This document shows, in pieces, positions 10,390 to 20,579 of a stretch of 64,000 nucleotides of DNA. Each line of letters begins with the position of its first letter. Within the stretch, counting starts at the first letter, position 1. A program made the translations under genes and the position numbers. Below the pieces are notes generated by a model that was not told the DNA's origin, made no database searches, and worked only from the letters and a program-made list of their open reading frames with translations. Origin of the DNA: Kangsaoukella pontilimi (GTDB taxonomy: Bacteria; Pseudomonadota; Alphaproteobacteria; Rhodobacterales; Rhodobacteraceae); assembly GCF_009830125.1 (NCBI RefSeq), contig NZ_WUPT01000002.1, forward strand, positions 1-64,000, given 5' to 3'.

Positions 10390-10419
10390 GGGCGCCCGGG
10401 AAACCGGAGCGCCCTTTTT
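10390..10419 (+). terminator. Rho-independent terminator of etfBA
   Basis: Stem gggcgccc-gg with loop gaaa and return strand ccgg-a-gcgccc, followed by TTTTT at 10415-10419. Confidence 0.88.
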
Positions 10420-11327
10420 CATGCCGCGCCGCTGGCTGCCTGTGTCCAGACCAGTGGCGTACTTGTAGCGCGCCGGGATGCGTCTGGCCGTCCGATCACG
10501 TCTGCAAGCGCATCGGCCACCTCGGCGTGAAAGCGCGGACCGGGCAGGGCTTGCGCTGCGGCTTCCTCACCGGGGGCAAAGCGTCGCGTATCCAGACCCT
10601 CGCTTCGGGCTCCGGGGCTTGGCACCGCTTCGATCAGACCCGCCGCATGAGGCAACAGTTCTTCCAGCATGTCACGGTCGACAAAAAGCGGATCCGCGTC
10701 AGACGTCGTATCCGTCGTATCCTCGGGGCGCCGCTCGGACATCCAGAGCAGCAACGTCTCGCCGCGAATCGAATCGAGAACGCTTTTCATTCGATAGACC
10801 CATGCCAGCTTCAGCTCGCTGACGAGTTCCGTGAATGCGCGGCCGCCCTCGGCCTCAAGCGTCTTGACGAGGTGACCGGTAAAATTGAACTCGGTGAAAT
10901 CCAGCTTTGGGTAGAGGTGCTGCAAGCTGGGCGATGCTTTTAGGAAGCGGTCGTTGCGGCGTGGATGCACGCTGTAGAACCTGTTCGACATATTCTGCGC
11001 GCCAAGCACCTGGATGATTGTGAACCGGGCGCGCGAGGCGAGGTCGAGAATGTCGGGATCATCCAGGATAGACGTCAGGCCCGCCTGCATAACGCCGAAA
11101 TTCGCGACGGGCTCTTCCAGAATATCTTCCAGAAGGTCGGGAAAAGGCCGGTCGACGAACTTTCCGAACGTCTCGCTTCCCCCAAGCGCCGCAACATAGG
11201 GACCGTCAAGTGCGCGGCGCGGTCCGCGAAAACGGAGCCGAGACGCGCCATATCGGCATGTCCGATAGTCAATTCCGGTGCTGTTTTTTGCGTCGTCGGT
11301 CACGTCAGCCCGCCATTCCTGCATCAC
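10419..11327 (-). CDS. DUF6473 family protein
   Basis: 302 residues. The segment [18 protein letters not shown] followed by [20 protein letters not shown] is the hallmark of DUF6473, a family I associate with Rhodobacterales. No function is established; the GGSETFGKF region resembles the first block of an SGNH-like fold but I cannot confirm catalytic residues. It lies convergent to etfA with the terminator between them, and divergent from hbd. Start may be either of the two initial Met codons. Confidence 0.75.
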   Translation of the reverse strand: MMQEWRADVTDDAKNSTGIDYRTCRYGASRLRFRGPRRALDGPYVAALGGSETFGKFVDRPFPDLLEDILEEPVANFGVMQAGLTSILDDPDILDLASRARFTIIQVLGAQNMSNRFYSVHPRRNDRFLKASPSLQHLYPKLDFTEFNFTGHLVKTLEAEGGRAFTELVSELKLAWVYRMKSVLDSIRGETLLLWMSERRPEDTTDTTSDADPLFVDRDMLEELLPHAAGLIEAVPSPGARSEGLDTRRFAPGEEAAAQALPGPRFHAEVADALADVIGRPDASRRATSTPLVWTQAASGAA

Positions 11328-11448
11328 CCGTCGCGCAGATTCGCCGCATACGGTTGAGAAATGGATAAACTCGGCATTTTAACAATCGCGCCGCCTTGCA
11401 CCGGCTTCCGCGCTGCGCCTATGGTCGCGCGCGAAAGGATGTGTTCGG

Positions 11449-12324
11449 ATGGACGTCAAATCTGTAGGTGTGATCGGCGCGGGGCAGATGGGCAACGGGA
11501 TTGCCCATGTCTTTGCACTCGCGGGCTATGAGGTGCTGATGACCGACATCAGCCACGACGCTCTTGAGGCGGCGCTCCGGCTGATCGACGGCAATCTTGA
11601 ACGGCAGGTCTCGCGCGACAAGATTTCGGAGGAAGAGCGCGCGGGCGCGATGGCGCGGATCCGGACCACGATGACACTGGCGGATCTGGGCGCGACCGAC
11701 CTCGTGATCGAGGCGGCGACGGAACGGGAAACCGTGAAGACCGCAATCTTTGAAGATCTCGTGCCGCATCTGAAGCCAGAGACGATCCTGACGTCCAATA
11801 CGTCGTCCATCTCCATCACACGGCTGGCCAGCCGCACCGACCGTCCGGAGAAGTTCATGGGGTTCCACTTCATGAACCCGGTGCCCGTGATGCAGCTTGT
11901 CGAGCTCATTCGCGGCATCGCGACCGACGAAGACACCTATCGCACCTGCGTCGGCGTGGTGGAAAAACTCGGGAAAACCGCCGCCTCGGCCGAGGACTTC
12001 CCGGCATTCATCGTCAACCGCATCCTGATGCCCATGATCAACGAGGCGGTCTATACGCTTTACGAGGGCGTGGGCTCGGTCCAGTCGATCGACAGCGCCA
12101 TGAAGCTCGGCACCAATCACCCGATGGGGCCCCTGGAACTGGCCGACTTCATCGGGCTGGACACCTGTCTCGCCATCATGAACGTGCTGCATGACGGTCT
12201 GGCGGACACCAAGTACCGCCCCTGCCCTCTTCTGACGAAATATGTCGAAGCCGGCTGGCTCGGCCGTAAGACACAGCGCGGTTTCTACGACTACCGCGGC
12301 GAAACGCCGGTTCCGACGCGCTGA
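11449..12324 (+). CDS. hbd: 3-hydroxybutyryl-CoA dehydrogenase
   Basis: 291 residues: an N-terminal NAD-binding Rossmann motif GAGQMG at 10-15, catalytic-site segment GFHFMNPVPVMQLVE (His near 143), and a C-terminal helical domain with NHPMGPLELADFIGLD. This oxidises (S)-3-hydroxyacyl-CoA (or runs in reverse in the butyrate/polyhydroxybutyrate route). Being close to etfBA fits a role in short-chain acyl-CoA metabolism. Confidence 0.93.
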   Translation: MDVKSVGVIGAGQMGNGIAHVFALAGYEVLMTDISHDALEAALRLIDGNLERQVSRDKISEEERAGAMARIRTTMTLADLGATDLVIEAATERETVKTAIFEDLVPHLKPETILTSNTSSISITRLASRTDRPEKFMGFHFMNPVPVMQLVELIRGIATDEDTYRTCVGVVEKLGKTAASAEDFPAFIVNRILMPMINEAVYTLYEGVGSVQSIDSAMKLGTNHPMGPLELADFIGLDTCLAIMNVLHDGLADTKYRPCPLLTKYVEAGWLGRKTQRGFYDYRGETPVPTR

Positions 12325-12329
12325 TCGCA

Positions 12330-12391
12330 ACTTCTTCTTGGCGCAAATACTCCGGGGGAGCCGCCCCTGGGCGGCGGGGGCGGAGCCCCTC
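12330..12391 (-). repeat. Recurrent 3' element, copy 3 (downstream of ptsH)
   Basis: On the minus strand, GC hairpins (aggggctccgccccc, gccgcccaggggcggc) precede CCCGGAGTATTTGCG and AAGAAGAAG. It sits directly after the HPr stop, in the same orientation to its gene as the other copies. Confidence 0.72.
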
Positions 12392-12664
12392 TTACATGTC
12401 CTCGCCGAACTTGTTCGCGACAAGCTCGTCAATGGCATCGAGAAGCTCGGCCGCCTGCGGTCCGCTCGTTTCGACCTCGATCGTCGTGCCGAGGCTCGCG
12501 GCCAGCATCAGCAGGCCCATGATGCTGTCACCCGTGGCGGACATGCCGTCCTTCGACACTTCGGCGTCCGCGTCGTAGCTTTCCACCAGCTCGACAAGAC
12601 GCGCAGAGGCGCGCGCGTGCAGTCCCTTGACGTTGACGATCTCCATGGCGCGGGTGTGGGTCAT
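12392..12664 (-). CDS. ptsH: Phosphocarrier protein HPr (PTS)
   Basis: 90 residues with the active-site histidine H16 in GLHARASARLV and the regulatory serine S47 in GDSIMGLLML, the site phosphorylated by HPr kinase, whose gene lies in the same operon. In alphaproteobacteria this HPr works in the regulatory (nitrogen-type) phosphorelay rather than sugar uptake. It is the last gene of the chvI-chvG-hprK-rapZ-EIIA-HPr block, with four bases after the EIIA stop. Confidence 0.96.
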   Translation of the reverse strand: MTHTRAMEIVNVKGLHARASARLVELVESYDADAEVSKDGMSATGDSIMGLLMLAASLGTTIEVETSGPQAAELLDAIDELVANKFGEDM

Positions 12665-12668
12665 GCGG

Positions 12669-13052
12669 TCATCCGTTGAAACTGTCGATGTATTTCCGAC
12701 CCGCCTGCTTCGCCGCTGCGACGGCGTCGGCGATGGGCTTGTGGCGGCTCTTTGCCAGCTTGATCAGAAGCGGTAGGTTGGCTCCGTAGAGAATGACACG
12801 ATCCGCCGGGTCGCAGGCGCGCAGGCTCAGGTTCGAGGGCGATCCGCCGAACATATCGGTCACGACAACCACACCCTTTCCTCGGTCAACCCTGTCGGCG
12901 GCGGCGCAAATCTCGTCCTGTTTCGCCTCGCGGTCGTGGTCGGGCTCTATGGCGATCGCCGCGATACCGGATTGCTTGCCCACGACATGCTCGATGGCGG
13001 ACAGATATTCGCCCGCCAGTCCGCCATGCGCGACAATCACGATCCCGATCAC
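12669..13052 (-). CDS. PTS EIIA component, mannose (EIIA-Man) type
   Basis: 127 residues from the GTG at 13052 ([11 protein letters not shown]), with the phosphorylatable His at residue 9 and the signature [16 protein letters not shown]. An upstream in-frame extension overlaps rapZ and is rejected; the GTG lies five bases after the rapZ stop. No EIIB or EIIC accompanies it, so it is probably a regulatory receiver of phosphate from HPr, as known for this gene order in alphaproteobacteria. Confidence 0.93.
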   Translation of the reverse strand: MIGIVIVAHGGLAGEYLSAIEHVVGKQSGIAAIAIEPDHDREAKQDEICAAADRVDRGKGVVVVTDMFGGSPSNLSLRACDPADRVILYGANLPLLIKLAKSRHKPIADAVAAAKQAGRKYIDSFNG

Positions 13053-13057
13053 GCCGG

Positions 13058-13969
13058 TTACCCCATTTCGCCGGAGCGCTGCGCATCGCTGCGCCGCTCC
13101 AGCTCCCGGTGGCGAGTTGACACCTGCCACCCCCGGTCCGCAAGGGCCGAGGCCAGACTTTCCGCAACGGCAACGGAACGGTGTTGCCCCCCGGTACATC
13201 CGAAGCCAATCCTGAGATAGGCCTTGCCCTCGTCCTTGAACGCCGGAAGCAGGCTTTCCACCAGATCCGTCACCCGGTCAAAGAACGGTGTATATCGCGG
13301 ATCGGTCGCAACATAGCGTGCGACCGCCTCGGATTGCCCGGTAAGACCGCGCAGCGCCGGTTCCCAGTGAGGGTTCGCGAGGAAACGCACGTCAAAGACC
13401 ATGTCGACGCCACGGGGAAGCCCCCGCTTGTAGGAAAAGCTCTCGACAGAGATCGCCATGGGGCGGGCGTCGTGACCGCCGAAGATCTGCTCGATCTCCG
13501 CTTTCAGGTCATGGGGGGTCAGTTCGGAAGTATCGATCAGCACATCGGCGCGGGCGCGGATCGGCACCAAGAGTTCAAGCTCGCGCGCGATACCCACATC
13601 AGGGCTTTCGGACGGCGCCAGCGGATGGACGTGGCGGGTTTCGGAGTAGCGCCGGATCAGGACATCCGTCCGGCAATCCAGAAACAGAAGCTCGGCGTTC
13701 ACGTCAGGCTCGGCGGCCAGATCGTCCAGAAGCGCGGCCACCGCGTCAGTCGAGAAATCGCGGTTCCTGACATCGATCCCGAGCGCCAGATCGCCGCCCG
13801 ACAGCGGGCCGTGCAGAAGGCGGTCCATCAGCGACAGAGGCAGGTTGTCGATCACCTCGAAACCGAGCGCCTCAAACGCCTTGATAGCGGTCGAGCGTCC
13901 GGCCCCAGAGGCGCCAGTGACCAGAACCAGGCGCGCCCGGCCCTCATGCGGACTGTATTTGACGGTCAT
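13058..13969 (-). CDS. rapZ: RNase adapter / nucleotide-binding protein RapZ
   Basis: 303 residues with a Walker A motif GASGAGRST at 19-27 and the C-terminal signature [11 protein letters not shown]. RapZ in enterobacteria binds small RNAs and glucosamine-6-phosphate; in alphaproteobacteria its link to PTS genes is conserved but its target is less clear. Its start overlaps the hprK stop by four bases. Confidence 0.94.
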   Translation of the reverse strand: MTVKYSPHEGRARLVLVTGASGAGRSTAIKAFEALGFEVIDNLPLSLMDRLLHGPLSGGDLALGIDVRNRDFSTDAVAALLDDLAAEPDVNAELLFLDCRTDVLIRRYSETRHVHPLAPSESPDVGIARELELLVPIRARADVLIDTSELTPHDLKAEIEQIFGGHDARPMAISVESFSYKRGLPRGVDMVFDVRFLANPHWEPALRGLTGQSEAVARYVATDPRYTPFFDRVTDLVESLLPAFKDEGKAYLRIGFGCTGGQHRSVAVAESLASALADRGWQVSTRHRELERRSDAQRSGEMG

Positions 13970-14403
13970 GGTGCGACCCGCTCTCCGGTGAGACAGGCCA
14001 TCAGAATAGCGGGGAACGCGGGGCTCTCAACCTTGTGGAAGAGCGGCAGTGTCGCACCGGCGATCACGGTTTCGTGCCGCTCGGGAAGGCGGGCATTTTC
14101 GACCTTGTCCAGAGTGACGACAGCCGCCGCTCCTGCCTCCTGCCATGGCATGGCAATCAACCCGAGGCCCCGCGCCTCGATCCGGCCGGCGATGGTGTCG
14201 GGCGGGCTGAGCCACAGGATGTCGGTGCCGCTTCGCGGCGTGCAGATGACCCGGTCATCCGCGATCAGGACAGCGCCCCGCGAAATCAACTCAAGTGCAA
14301 GACTGGATTTTCCGGACCCTGACGCGCCCTTGATGATCAGACCCTTCCCTCCGATGGCTACCGCTGTTGCGTGCAGCACTTGGGGCGGTACGGCCTCGGT
14401 CAT
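13966..14403 (-). CDS. hprK: HPr kinase/phosphorylase, short alphaproteobacterial form
   Basis: 145 residues, about half the length of the Gram-positive enzyme: the N-terminal domain is absent and the protein begins close to the kinase core, with Walker A GASGSGKSS at 26-34 and the catalytic-loop region LIADDRVI. This short form is usual in alphaproteobacteria. It phosphorylates HPr at Ser (S47 here). It lies 12 bases after chvG and overlaps rapZ. Confidence 0.93.
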   Translation of the reverse strand: MTEAVPPQVLHATAVAIGGKGLIIKGASGSGKSSLALELISRGAVLIADDRVICTPRSGTDILWLSPPDTIAGRIEARGLGLIAMPWQEAGAAAVVTLDKVENARLPERHETVIAGATLPLFHKVESPAFPAILMACLTGERVAP

Positions 14404-14415
14404 GGGGCGTCGCAG

Positions 14416-16143
14416 TCAGACGGGCAGGCCGACGACAAAGCGCGCGCCAAGCGGTTCGGAGGTGATATCCGCGTCTGTCGGGCGGATGTTCTCGGCCCAG
14501 ATCACGCCGCCATGCGCCTCGACGATCTGTTTCGAGATCGACAGACCAAGGCCCGAGTTGTTGCCGAAATGGCCAACCGGGCGCTCGGTGTAGAAGCGGT
14601 TGAAAATCTTGGTCAGCGCCTGTTCGGGGATGCCGGGCCCGGTATCCTCGACCACGACAAGCACCCGGTTCTCGCGTTTCCGCACCCAGACACGGATTGC
14701 GTCGCCGTCTTCGCAGAAGGATATCGCGTTCGAAATCAGGTTCACGAAGACTTGCGCCAGACGGCTTTCCAGACCCTCGATCACGATGGGGTCGGACGGC
14801 ATGTCGGTGATGAACTCGACGCCCTTGTCGCGCGCCTGTTCGCCAAGATAGTCGCCCAGATTGCCGATCATCTTGAGGAGGTCGAAGGGCTCTTCGTCCT
14901 CTTTCACCAGTTCGCTGTCGAGCCGCGAGGCATTCGAGATGTCGCTGACCAGCCGGTCGAGGCGGCGGGTGTCGTGCTCGATCACGTCGAGCAGCTTCTC
15001 GCGATGGTCGGGACGCTCGACATCGCGGAGCGAGGCGACGGCCGAGCGAAGCGACGCGAGCGGGTTCTTGATTTCATGCGCGACGTCGGCGGCGAATTGT
15101 TCGTTGGCGTCGATCCGGTCGTACAGCGCCGCGACCATACCGCGGAGCGCGCCCGAAAGTCGCCCGATCTCGTCAGGGCGGGCGGTCAGGTCGGGGATGC
15201 GAACGCGGCTGGGGCTGATCCGACGCGAGTTCTTTTCGCGGCCGATTTCGGCGGCCGCGGCAAGATCGGACAAGGGGTTGGCGATGGTCGATGCGAGGAC
15301 GAGCGAAAGTCCGATCGAGACCAGGATCGCGATGACGAACATCTGCAAAACCTGCTCGCGCTCGGAACGGACAAGCTGGTCGATCTCACCCGCGGCGCTG
15401 GCGATGGCCACGGCGCCGATGGCAACCCCGTTGCGCTCTATCGGCGTTCCGACGGTGAAGATCGTATTGCCGTAAAGATCGGTGGTCGACCGGACGAGCG
15501 TGTCCTCGCTGAGAGCTTCGAGCGCGATGCTGCGGGCTCGGTCCGTGTTGCCGGGGTCTTCGGGCGCCTCGGCGAGGTCCTTGCCTGAGACGCTGGATAT
15601 GCCTTCCCAAATCCCATGCAGGAGATCCGAGATCACGGTGGAGCGTTCGGAATTATCCAGAGTCTCGACCGCCTGGGATGTCCGGTTGCGGCCCATGGTC
15701 GTGGCGACCAGGCCGCCGCTTGCGTCGAAGACGAAGATCTCAACGGCGTTAGGGATATCGATGGACGCCAGGATCGCCGCCGGATCGGGTGAGCCGTCGG
15801 CGCCAAGGCCTGCAGCTTCGCTGTCCTGAAGCCCCGCCTCGAAGAAACTGGACAAAAGCTCGGCTTCGATGACGAGGCTCCGCTCGCGCTGAACAACGAG
15901 GCTGTCCCGGAACGGGTTCAGAAAAAGAACCCCCGCCACGAGGACGAGGATTGCCAGAAGGTTGAAGGTGATGATCTTGCGGGCAAGCGGGGACCGGTTC
16001 ATGGCGATCACGCCACGGCGGTCCCGCTTTCTGCGGGCTTCGCTTTCCGCCGCCGCGTCCGGACCGATCCAATCCTCGCCCAGAACGACGTCGGCGTGTT
16101 TGGTCGGCTTTGCGCCCACCACGTCGACCCCCAAGGCGCTCAT
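14416..16143 (-). CDS. chvG: Sensor histidine kinase ChvG (ExoS/BvrS type)
   Basis: 575 residues: a cytoplasmic N-terminal extension of about 50 residues, membrane helix about 55-75, a periplasmic sensor domain to about 265, second helix 268-288, HAMP linker, phospho-acceptor H356 in DVAHEIKNPL, then the ATPase domain with NLISNAI, DTGPGIP and GLGLSIS. With ChvI it forms the envelope/acid-responsive two-component system of alphaproteobacteria. Its ATG directly abuts the chvI stop. An internal ATG at residue 48 is a less likely start because the cytoplasmic extension is common in this group. Confidence 0.94.
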   Translation of the reverse strand: MSALGVDVVGAKPTKHADVVLGEDWIGPDAAAESEARRKRDRRGVIAMNRSPLARKIITFNLLAILVLVAGVLFLNPFRDSLVVQRERSLVIEAELLSSFFEAGLQDSEAAGLGADGSPDPAAILASIDIPNAVEIFVFDASGGLVATTMGRNRTSQAVETLDNSERSTVISDLLHGIWEGISSVSGKDLAEAPEDPGNTDRARSIALEALSEDTLVRSTTDLYGNTIFTVGTPIERNGVAIGAVAIASAAGEIDQLVRSEREQVLQMFVIAILVSIGLSLVLASTIANPLSDLAAAAEIGREKNSRRISPSRVRIPDLTARPDEIGRLSGALRGMVAALYDRIDANEQFAADVAHEIKNPLASLRSAVASLRDVERPDHREKLLDVIEHDTRRLDRLVSDISNASRLDSELVKEDEEPFDLLKMIGNLGDYLGEQARDKGVEFITDMPSDPIVIEGLESRLAQVFVNLISNAISFCEDGDAIRVWVRKRENRVLVVVEDTGPGIPEQALTKIFNRFYTERPVGHFGNNSGLGLSISKQIVEAHGGVIWAENIRPTDADITSEPLGARFVVGLPV

Positions 16144-16845
16144 CTATTCTTCGTTATACCGGTACCCGATGCCGTAGAGCGTCTCGATTGCCGAGAACTC
16201 GTCATCGACCATGCGCATTTTCTTGCGCAGGCGCTTGATGTGGCTGTCGATGGTGCGGTCGTCGACATAAACCTGATCGTCATAAGCGACGTCCATCAGC
16301 TGGTCGCGGCTCTTGACGAAGCCGGGCCGCTGCGCGAGCGCCTGAAGAAGCAGGAATTCGGTCACCGTCAGCGACACGTCGCGACCCTTCCAGGTCACCG
16401 AGTGACGAAGCGGGTCCATCCGCAGCTCGCCGCGGACCATGACCTGTGCCTGATCGACTTCGCCGCCCGCATCGCTTGCGATGACTTCCTGACGGCGGAG
16501 GAGTGCACGGATGCGTTCGACCAGCAGACGCTGCGAGAAGGGCTTCTTCACGTAGTCGTCGGCGCCCATGCGCAGCCCCAGAACCTCGTCGATCTCGTCA
16601 TCCTTCGAGGTCAGGAAGATCACCGGCATCGCGGATTTCTGGCGCACCCGCTGAAGCAGGTCCATGCCATCCATGCGGGGCATCTTGATGTCGAAGACCG
16701 CCATGTCCGGCAGCTTCTTGTTGAAGGCGTCGAGGGCGGCCTGCCCGTCATTGTAAGTCTCGACCTCAAACCCTTCGGCTTCGAGAGTCATAGATACCGA
16801 CGTCAGAATATTTCTGTCGTCATCGACCAGAGCGATCCTGGACAT
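16144..16845 (-). CDS. chvI: Response regulator ChvI (OmpR family)
   Basis: 233 residues: receiver domain with acidic pocket DDD at 8-10, phospho-acceptor D52 (FDIKMP), the conserved KPF Lys, and a C-terminal OmpR/PhoB winged helix ending [13 protein letters not shown]. It is the first gene of the six-gene ChvGI/PTS operon and is transcribed away from pckA across a 364-base gap. Confidence 0.95.
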   Translation of the reverse strand: MSRIALVDDDRNILTSVSMTLEAEGFEVETYNDGQAALDAFNKKLPDMAVFDIKMPRMDGMDLLQRVRQKSAMPVIFLTSKDDEIDEVLGLRMGADDYVKKPFSQRLLVERIRALLRRQEVIASDAGGEVDQAQVMVRGELRMDPLRHSVTWKGRDVSLTVTEFLLLQALAQRPGFVKSRDQLMDVAYDDQVYVDDRTIDSHIKRLRKKMRMVDDEFSAIETLYGIGYRYNEE

Positions 16846-17209
16846 CCTGAATTCCTTTACTGCTCATAAACGCCTTGTTTTTTGGCGCTTCCTGTTTGTC
16901 ATTTTTCGGGCATCATCGTGTCAGCCTCGTGGTTTTTCAACAATTAAGTGCGAATCGCAGCCATAGGACACGTCTGAGAGACGATATTTTCCTGAAGGAA
17001 TGGCTAATATGACTCACCTTTCCGCCCTTACCGGCCGGAATGCAGGGGGCTGATGGCGCTAACTCAAGAAAATCAACAACTTGGTTGCGCTAACTGTGCG
17101 GTTCCGTCCTATCCATGAGGGGAACCGACGCCCTATAGATACCATTATATCGGAGAACGGAGCGCGCCTCTGTCGGCGTCGCCACCCTATTGTCAAGGAG
17201 TTGAAGCCG
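16846..17209 (+). promoter_or_regulatory. Divergent chvI/pckA control region with a phased direct repeat
   Basis: This 364-base noncoding region separates chvI from pckA. It is locally AT-rich. The 9-mer GCGCTAACT occurs twice on the plus strand, at 17056-17064 and 17087-17095, 31 bp apart, about three helical turns, which suits co-operative binding of one regulator on one face. An AAGGAG ribosome-binding site for pckA lies at 17195-17200. I found no clear -35/-10 pair. Confidence 0.5.
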
Positions 17210-18829
17210 ATGGCCAAAGGCCGTGTGAACCCGAACCATACTCTTGAAACGCAAGGCATTACGGGGCTGGGAACGGTCTATTACAACCTGCGGGAGCCCG
17301 ACCTGATCGCCCAGGCACTGTGCCTCGGCGAGGGAGAGCTGGGCCAAGGCGGCACGCTTCTTGTCTCGACGGGAAAATTCACGGGCCGATCGCCCAACGA
17401 CAAACACATCGTCAAGACCGATAGCGTTGCCGACAAGATCTGGTGGGACGCGAACCGCGCGATGTCGCCTGAAGGCTTCGACCGTCTTTACGATGACATG
17501 CTCGCCCACATGGCGGGGCGCGACTACTTCGTTCAGGACCTGTTCGGCGGGGCCGACCCGGCTCACAAGCTGGACGTGCGCGTGGTCACCGAGCTTGCCT
17601 GGCATTCGCTGTTCATCCGGCACCTGCTGCGCCGGCCCGAAGCAGAGGACATCGACAGCTTCGAACCCGAGTTCACGATCATCAATTCGCCCTCGTTCCG
17701 GGCTGATCCCGAACGGCACGACTGCCGCTCCGAGACGGTGATCGCGCTGAATTTTGACCGGAAGCTGATCCTGATCGGCGGCACGGAATATGCGGGCGAG
17801 AACAAGAAGTCGGTGTTCACGCTTCTGAATTACATGCTGCCCGAAAAGGGCATCATGCCGATGCACTGCTCGGCCAACCATGCGCCGGGCAACCCGGTGG
17901 ACACCGCGGTGTTCTTCGGGCTTTCGGGCACCGGAAAGACGACGCTGTCCGCCGATCCCGAGCGCGTGCTGATCGGTGACGACGAGCATGGCTGGTCGGA
18001 CCGGGGCACTTTCAACTTCGAGGGCGGCTGCTATGCCAAGACCATCAACCTGAGCCGCGAAGCCGAGCCCGAGATCTATGAGACCACCCAGAAGTTCGGC
18101 ACGGTCATCGAGAACATGGTCTACGATCCCGAGACCAAAGAACTGGACTTCGAGGATGACAGCCTGACGCCCAACATGCGCTGCGCGTATCCGCTGGACT
18201 ATATCTCGAACGCGTCGCCGACGGCGCTTGGCGGGCATCCGAAGAACATCATCATGCTGACCTGCGACGCCTTTGGCGTACTGCCGCCCATCGCGCGGCT
18301 CACGCCGGCGCAGGCGATGTATCACTTCCTGTCCGGCTTCACATCGAAAGTGGCCGGGACCGAGCGTGGCGTCACCGAGCCGCAGCCGACCTTCTCGACC
18401 TGTTTCGGCGCACCTTTCATGCCGCGCCGGCCCGAGGAATACGGCGCGCTCCTCCGCGAAAAGATCGCCAAGCACGGCGCGACCTGCTGGCTGGTGAACA
18501 CAGGCTGGACCGGCGGCGCTTATGGCACTGGCAGCCGGATGCCGATCAAGGCGACGCGCGCGCTGCTGACGGCGGCGCTGGACGGGTCGCTCGAAGACGC
18601 GCCGTTCCGGAAGGACAAGAATTTCGGCTTCGAGGTTCCGACCCATGTGAAGGCGTCGGCCGTGCCGGACATTCTGCTTGATCCGCGCCGGACCTGGGAC
18701 GACGCGGCAGCATATGACCGGCAGGCCGCAAAACTGGTGCAGATGTTCGCCGAGAACTTCGCTCAGTACGAGGAGCACATCGACGACGACGTGAAGGCCA
18801 TCGCGATCCGCGAAGCCGCTTCAGCCTGA
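17210..18829 (+). CDS. pckA: Phosphoenolpyruvate carboxykinase (ATP)
   Basis: 539 residues from the ATG at 17210, set by AAGGAG ten bases upstream; a longer frame from 17081 has no support. Kinase motif [11 protein letters not shown] spans 237-247 and the metal-binding DDEHGW 257-262, diagnostic of the ATP-dependent enzyme. It converts oxaloacetate to phosphoenolpyruvate, the entry step of gluconeogenesis. Divergence from chvI is conserved in related bacteria and suits joint control by carbon status. Confidence 0.97.
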   Translation: MAKGRVNPNHTLETQGITGLGTVYYNLREPDLIAQALCLGEGELGQGGTLLVSTGKFTGRSPNDKHIVKTDSVADKIWWDANRAMSPEGFDRLYDDMLAHMAGRDYFVQDLFGGADPAHKLDVRVVTELAWHSLFIRHLLRRPEAEDIDSFEPEFTIINSPSFRADPERHDCRSETVIALNFDRKLILIGGTEYAGENKKSVFTLLNYMLPEKGIMPMHCSANHAPGNPVDTAVFFGLSGTGKTTLSADPERVLIGDDEHGWSDRGTFNFEGGCYAKTINLSREAEPEIYETTQKFGTVIENMVYDPETKELDFEDDSLTPNMRCAYPLDYISNASPTALGGHPKNIIMLTCDAFGVLPPIARLTPAQAMYHFLSGFTSKVAGTERGVTEPQPTFSTCFGAPFMPRRPEEYGALLREKIAKHGATCWLVNTGWTGGAYGTGSRMPIKATRALLTAALDGSLEDAPFRKDKNFGFEVPTHVKASAVPDILLDPRRTWDDAAAYDRQAAKLVQMFAENFAQYEEHIDDDVKAIAIREAASA

Positions 18830-18846
18830 TCCCGTTTGATCCGGAT

Positions 18847-18938
18847 GTCGGGGGCTGACGCCCCCGACACGATCCTTCGGGGGCTCCGCCCCGCCGCCCT
18901 GCCGGGCGTCTCCCCGGAGTATTTCCGAACAGAAGAAG
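18847..18938 (+). repeat. Recurrent 3' element, copy 4 (downstream of pckA)
   Basis: A perfect hairpin (tgtcgggggc/gcccccgaca, 18847-18870), a second GC-rich hairpin region (18879-18908) and then the tract at 18910-18938, CCCCGGAGTATTTCCG plus AACAGAAGAAG. It is the best-formed copy of the family. Confidence 0.78.
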
Positions 18939-18947
18939 CCGGGCGGC

Positions 18948-19721
18948 CTAGAAGCCTAGACCGCGGCGGATCAGGTTCAGCCCCGCGATGACGAGGACGA
19001 TCAGGGTCAGGGTGCGGAAACGGTCCTGATCCAGGCGGTCCTGTACCACGAAGCCGATAAGCAGGCCCAAGACCGCCGGAACGACAAGTGCCATCGACAG
19101 CGGAAGAGTGGCCGGATTCAGCACGCCCGAGGTCATGTGCCCGCCAAGAAGCATGACCGAACCCGTACCGTAGACCACGCCTTGCACGCGGACGCTTTCG
19201 CGCTTCGGGGTGTTCATTGCCATCAGGTAGAGAACGGTTGGCGGTCCCCAGACACCCGACAGCCCCCCGAGCGTGCCCGCGAAGGCGCCTACTCCGTACT
19301 CGACGCGCCTGCGGTTGCCGTCATGGACGGTCGGCCTCCAGCCGGAGAGCTGGAGGATGGCGAAGATCGTCACCGGCACGCCAAGGATCAGAAACAGAGC
19401 ACGGGACGGGATCGACGTGACGAGCTGCGCCGCAAGCGCGATGAAGAGCGCCACCATCGTGACGTAACGCCAGTGTTCGCGGGCCGAGGCCCAGGCTGCC
19501 GCGACGCCCTGCCGGAAGGCTTGCCAGAGATTCGAGACCAGCGTCGGCAGTATCAGCGCCGCCAGCGCGACTTCGGGCGCAAGGAACGAGCCGAGACCCG
19601 AGATCATGACCATTGGCATGGCGAAGCCGGTCGCGCCTTTTACGAAACCGGCGACGACAGCGACGCTCGCCGCGAAGACAAACGCCAGAGGGCCGAGGTC
19701 GAAAACGGTGGCGACATTCAT
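18948..19721 (-). CDS. TauE/SafE family sulfite-exporter-like membrane protein
   Basis: 257 residues with about eight hydrophobic helices. The N-terminal GFVKGATGFAMPM and the second-half GALGGLSGVWGPPTVLYL-like motif (FAGTLGGLSGVWGPP) are the paired repeats of the TauE/SafE (DUF81) family, transporters linked to export of sulfite, sulfoacetate or other organic anions. The substrate is not evident from the context. It is convergent with pckA; the DUF2161 gene ends nine bases before its start on the same strand. Confidence 0.87.
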   Translation of the reverse strand: MNVATVFDLGPLAFVFAASVAVVAGFVKGATGFAMPMVMISGLGSFLAPEVALAALILPTLVSNLWQAFRQGVAAAWASAREHWRYVTMVALFIALAAQLVTSIPSRALFLILGVPVTIFAILQLSGWRPTVHDGNRRRVEYGVGAFAGTLGGLSGVWGPPTVLYLMAMNTPKRESVRVQGVVYGTGSVMLLGGHMTSGVLNPATLPLSMALVVPAVLGLLIGFVVQDRLDQDRFRTLTLIVLVIAGLNLIRRGLGF

Positions 19722-19730
19722 GGCACGGCT

Positions 19731-20426
19731 TTAGACAGTTTCCGAGCCCTCGGAAAGCGCCATCCGTCCGGCATCGCTCAGGTCGTAGATGCCGCGCCCG
19801 ATGCGGCAGAACCAGCCATAGTGATTGTCGGCCATGAGCCGCGTCGCAGTATCCACGCCGGTGCCCTTCGCGACGTCTGCGCCCTTGCACGGTCCCTCTT
19901 TCGATAGCCACTTCGCGCAGGCGATCGCGTCCTGCCGGTAGGCGGTCACCAGCCCGGCTTTCGCAGCCCGGCCGCCCTTGTTCGGGTCACCCCGACGGCG
20001 CGCGAACTCTCTCAGGAGCCGATCGCGACGGGCGGGGTTCTGTCGGGGCCGATAGGGGACCGGATCGCAATGAACCTCGACCAGCGCGTCCTTGAGCCGG
20101 ACGGTTATCAGGCCAAGGCCGAGCCGCCGGCAGAGGGCGTTCATCGACTTGAGCTGCGAAAGAAATGGCCGGCCCGTCTTGCGCGGAACACAGAGATAAA
20201 CAGCGTCGGTGATCGCCTGCCGCGCGATCCCCTGATGCACGTGGGCCAGTGAGAAACCGGTCTTCAACTCGATCACCACGGGGGGCTCGTCACCGCGAAC
20301 GGCAACGACATCCGCCGGGCCGATCTCGGCCTTCACCTCATAGCCTTGCCCTTCGAGAAAGGCTTTCACCGGCGGGTAAAGCTCTGTTTCGCGCAATTCT
20401 GCCTGCCTTCGACTGCTCGGGCGCAT
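19731..20426 (-). CDS. DUF2161 protein, PD-(D/E)XK nuclease-like
   Basis: 231 residues. The segment PADVVAVRGDEPPVVIELK holds the Asp...Glu-x-Lys spacing of the PD-(D/E)XK nuclease fold, matching the DUF2161 family (often labelled phosphodiesterase). A C-terminal basic, winged-helix-like half (YRQDAIACAKWL, GVDTATRLMADNHYGWF) may bind nucleic acid. Function is unknown. The ATG at 20426 is used, but a TTG at 20396, giving LRETELYPPVK as the first residues, may be the true start. Confidence 0.75.
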   Translation of the reverse strand: MRPSSRRQAELRETELYPPVKAFLEGQGYEVKAEIGPADVVAVRGDEPPVVIELKTGFSLAHVHQGIARQAITDAVYLCVPRKTGRPFLSQLKSMNALCRRLGLGLITVRLKDALVEVHCDPVPYRPRQNPARRDRLLREFARRRGDPNKGGRAAKAGLVTAYRQDAIACAKWLSKEGPCKGADVAKGTGVDTATRLMADNHYGWFCRIGRGIYDLSDAGRMALSEGSETV

Positions 20427-20515
20427 CCTGCACGTATCGACCGCCTTGCATCAAGCGGTGCGGGGCCTCGGCCCCTTCAAACGCGGTCAAAGCAGCGCAG
20501 GCTCTCTGGCGAAGG

Positions 20516-20543
20516 GTGACAACGTGAGCGCCCCTGCTATAAC
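20516..20543 (+). promoter_or_regulatory. Candidate sigma-70 promoter of ppaC
   Basis: GTGACA at 20516-20521, a 16-base spacer, and TATAAC at 20538-20543, placing transcription start near 20550, about 30 bases before the ATG. Confidence 0.5.
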
Positions 20544-20579
20544 GCCCGCGATTGTACCTGTTTTGACGGACTGCCCCCA

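Noticed and set aside
17090-18778. A 562-codon open frame on the minus strand opposite pckA
   Set aside because: Shadow of pckA, Arg/Gly/His-rich with no recognisable domain.
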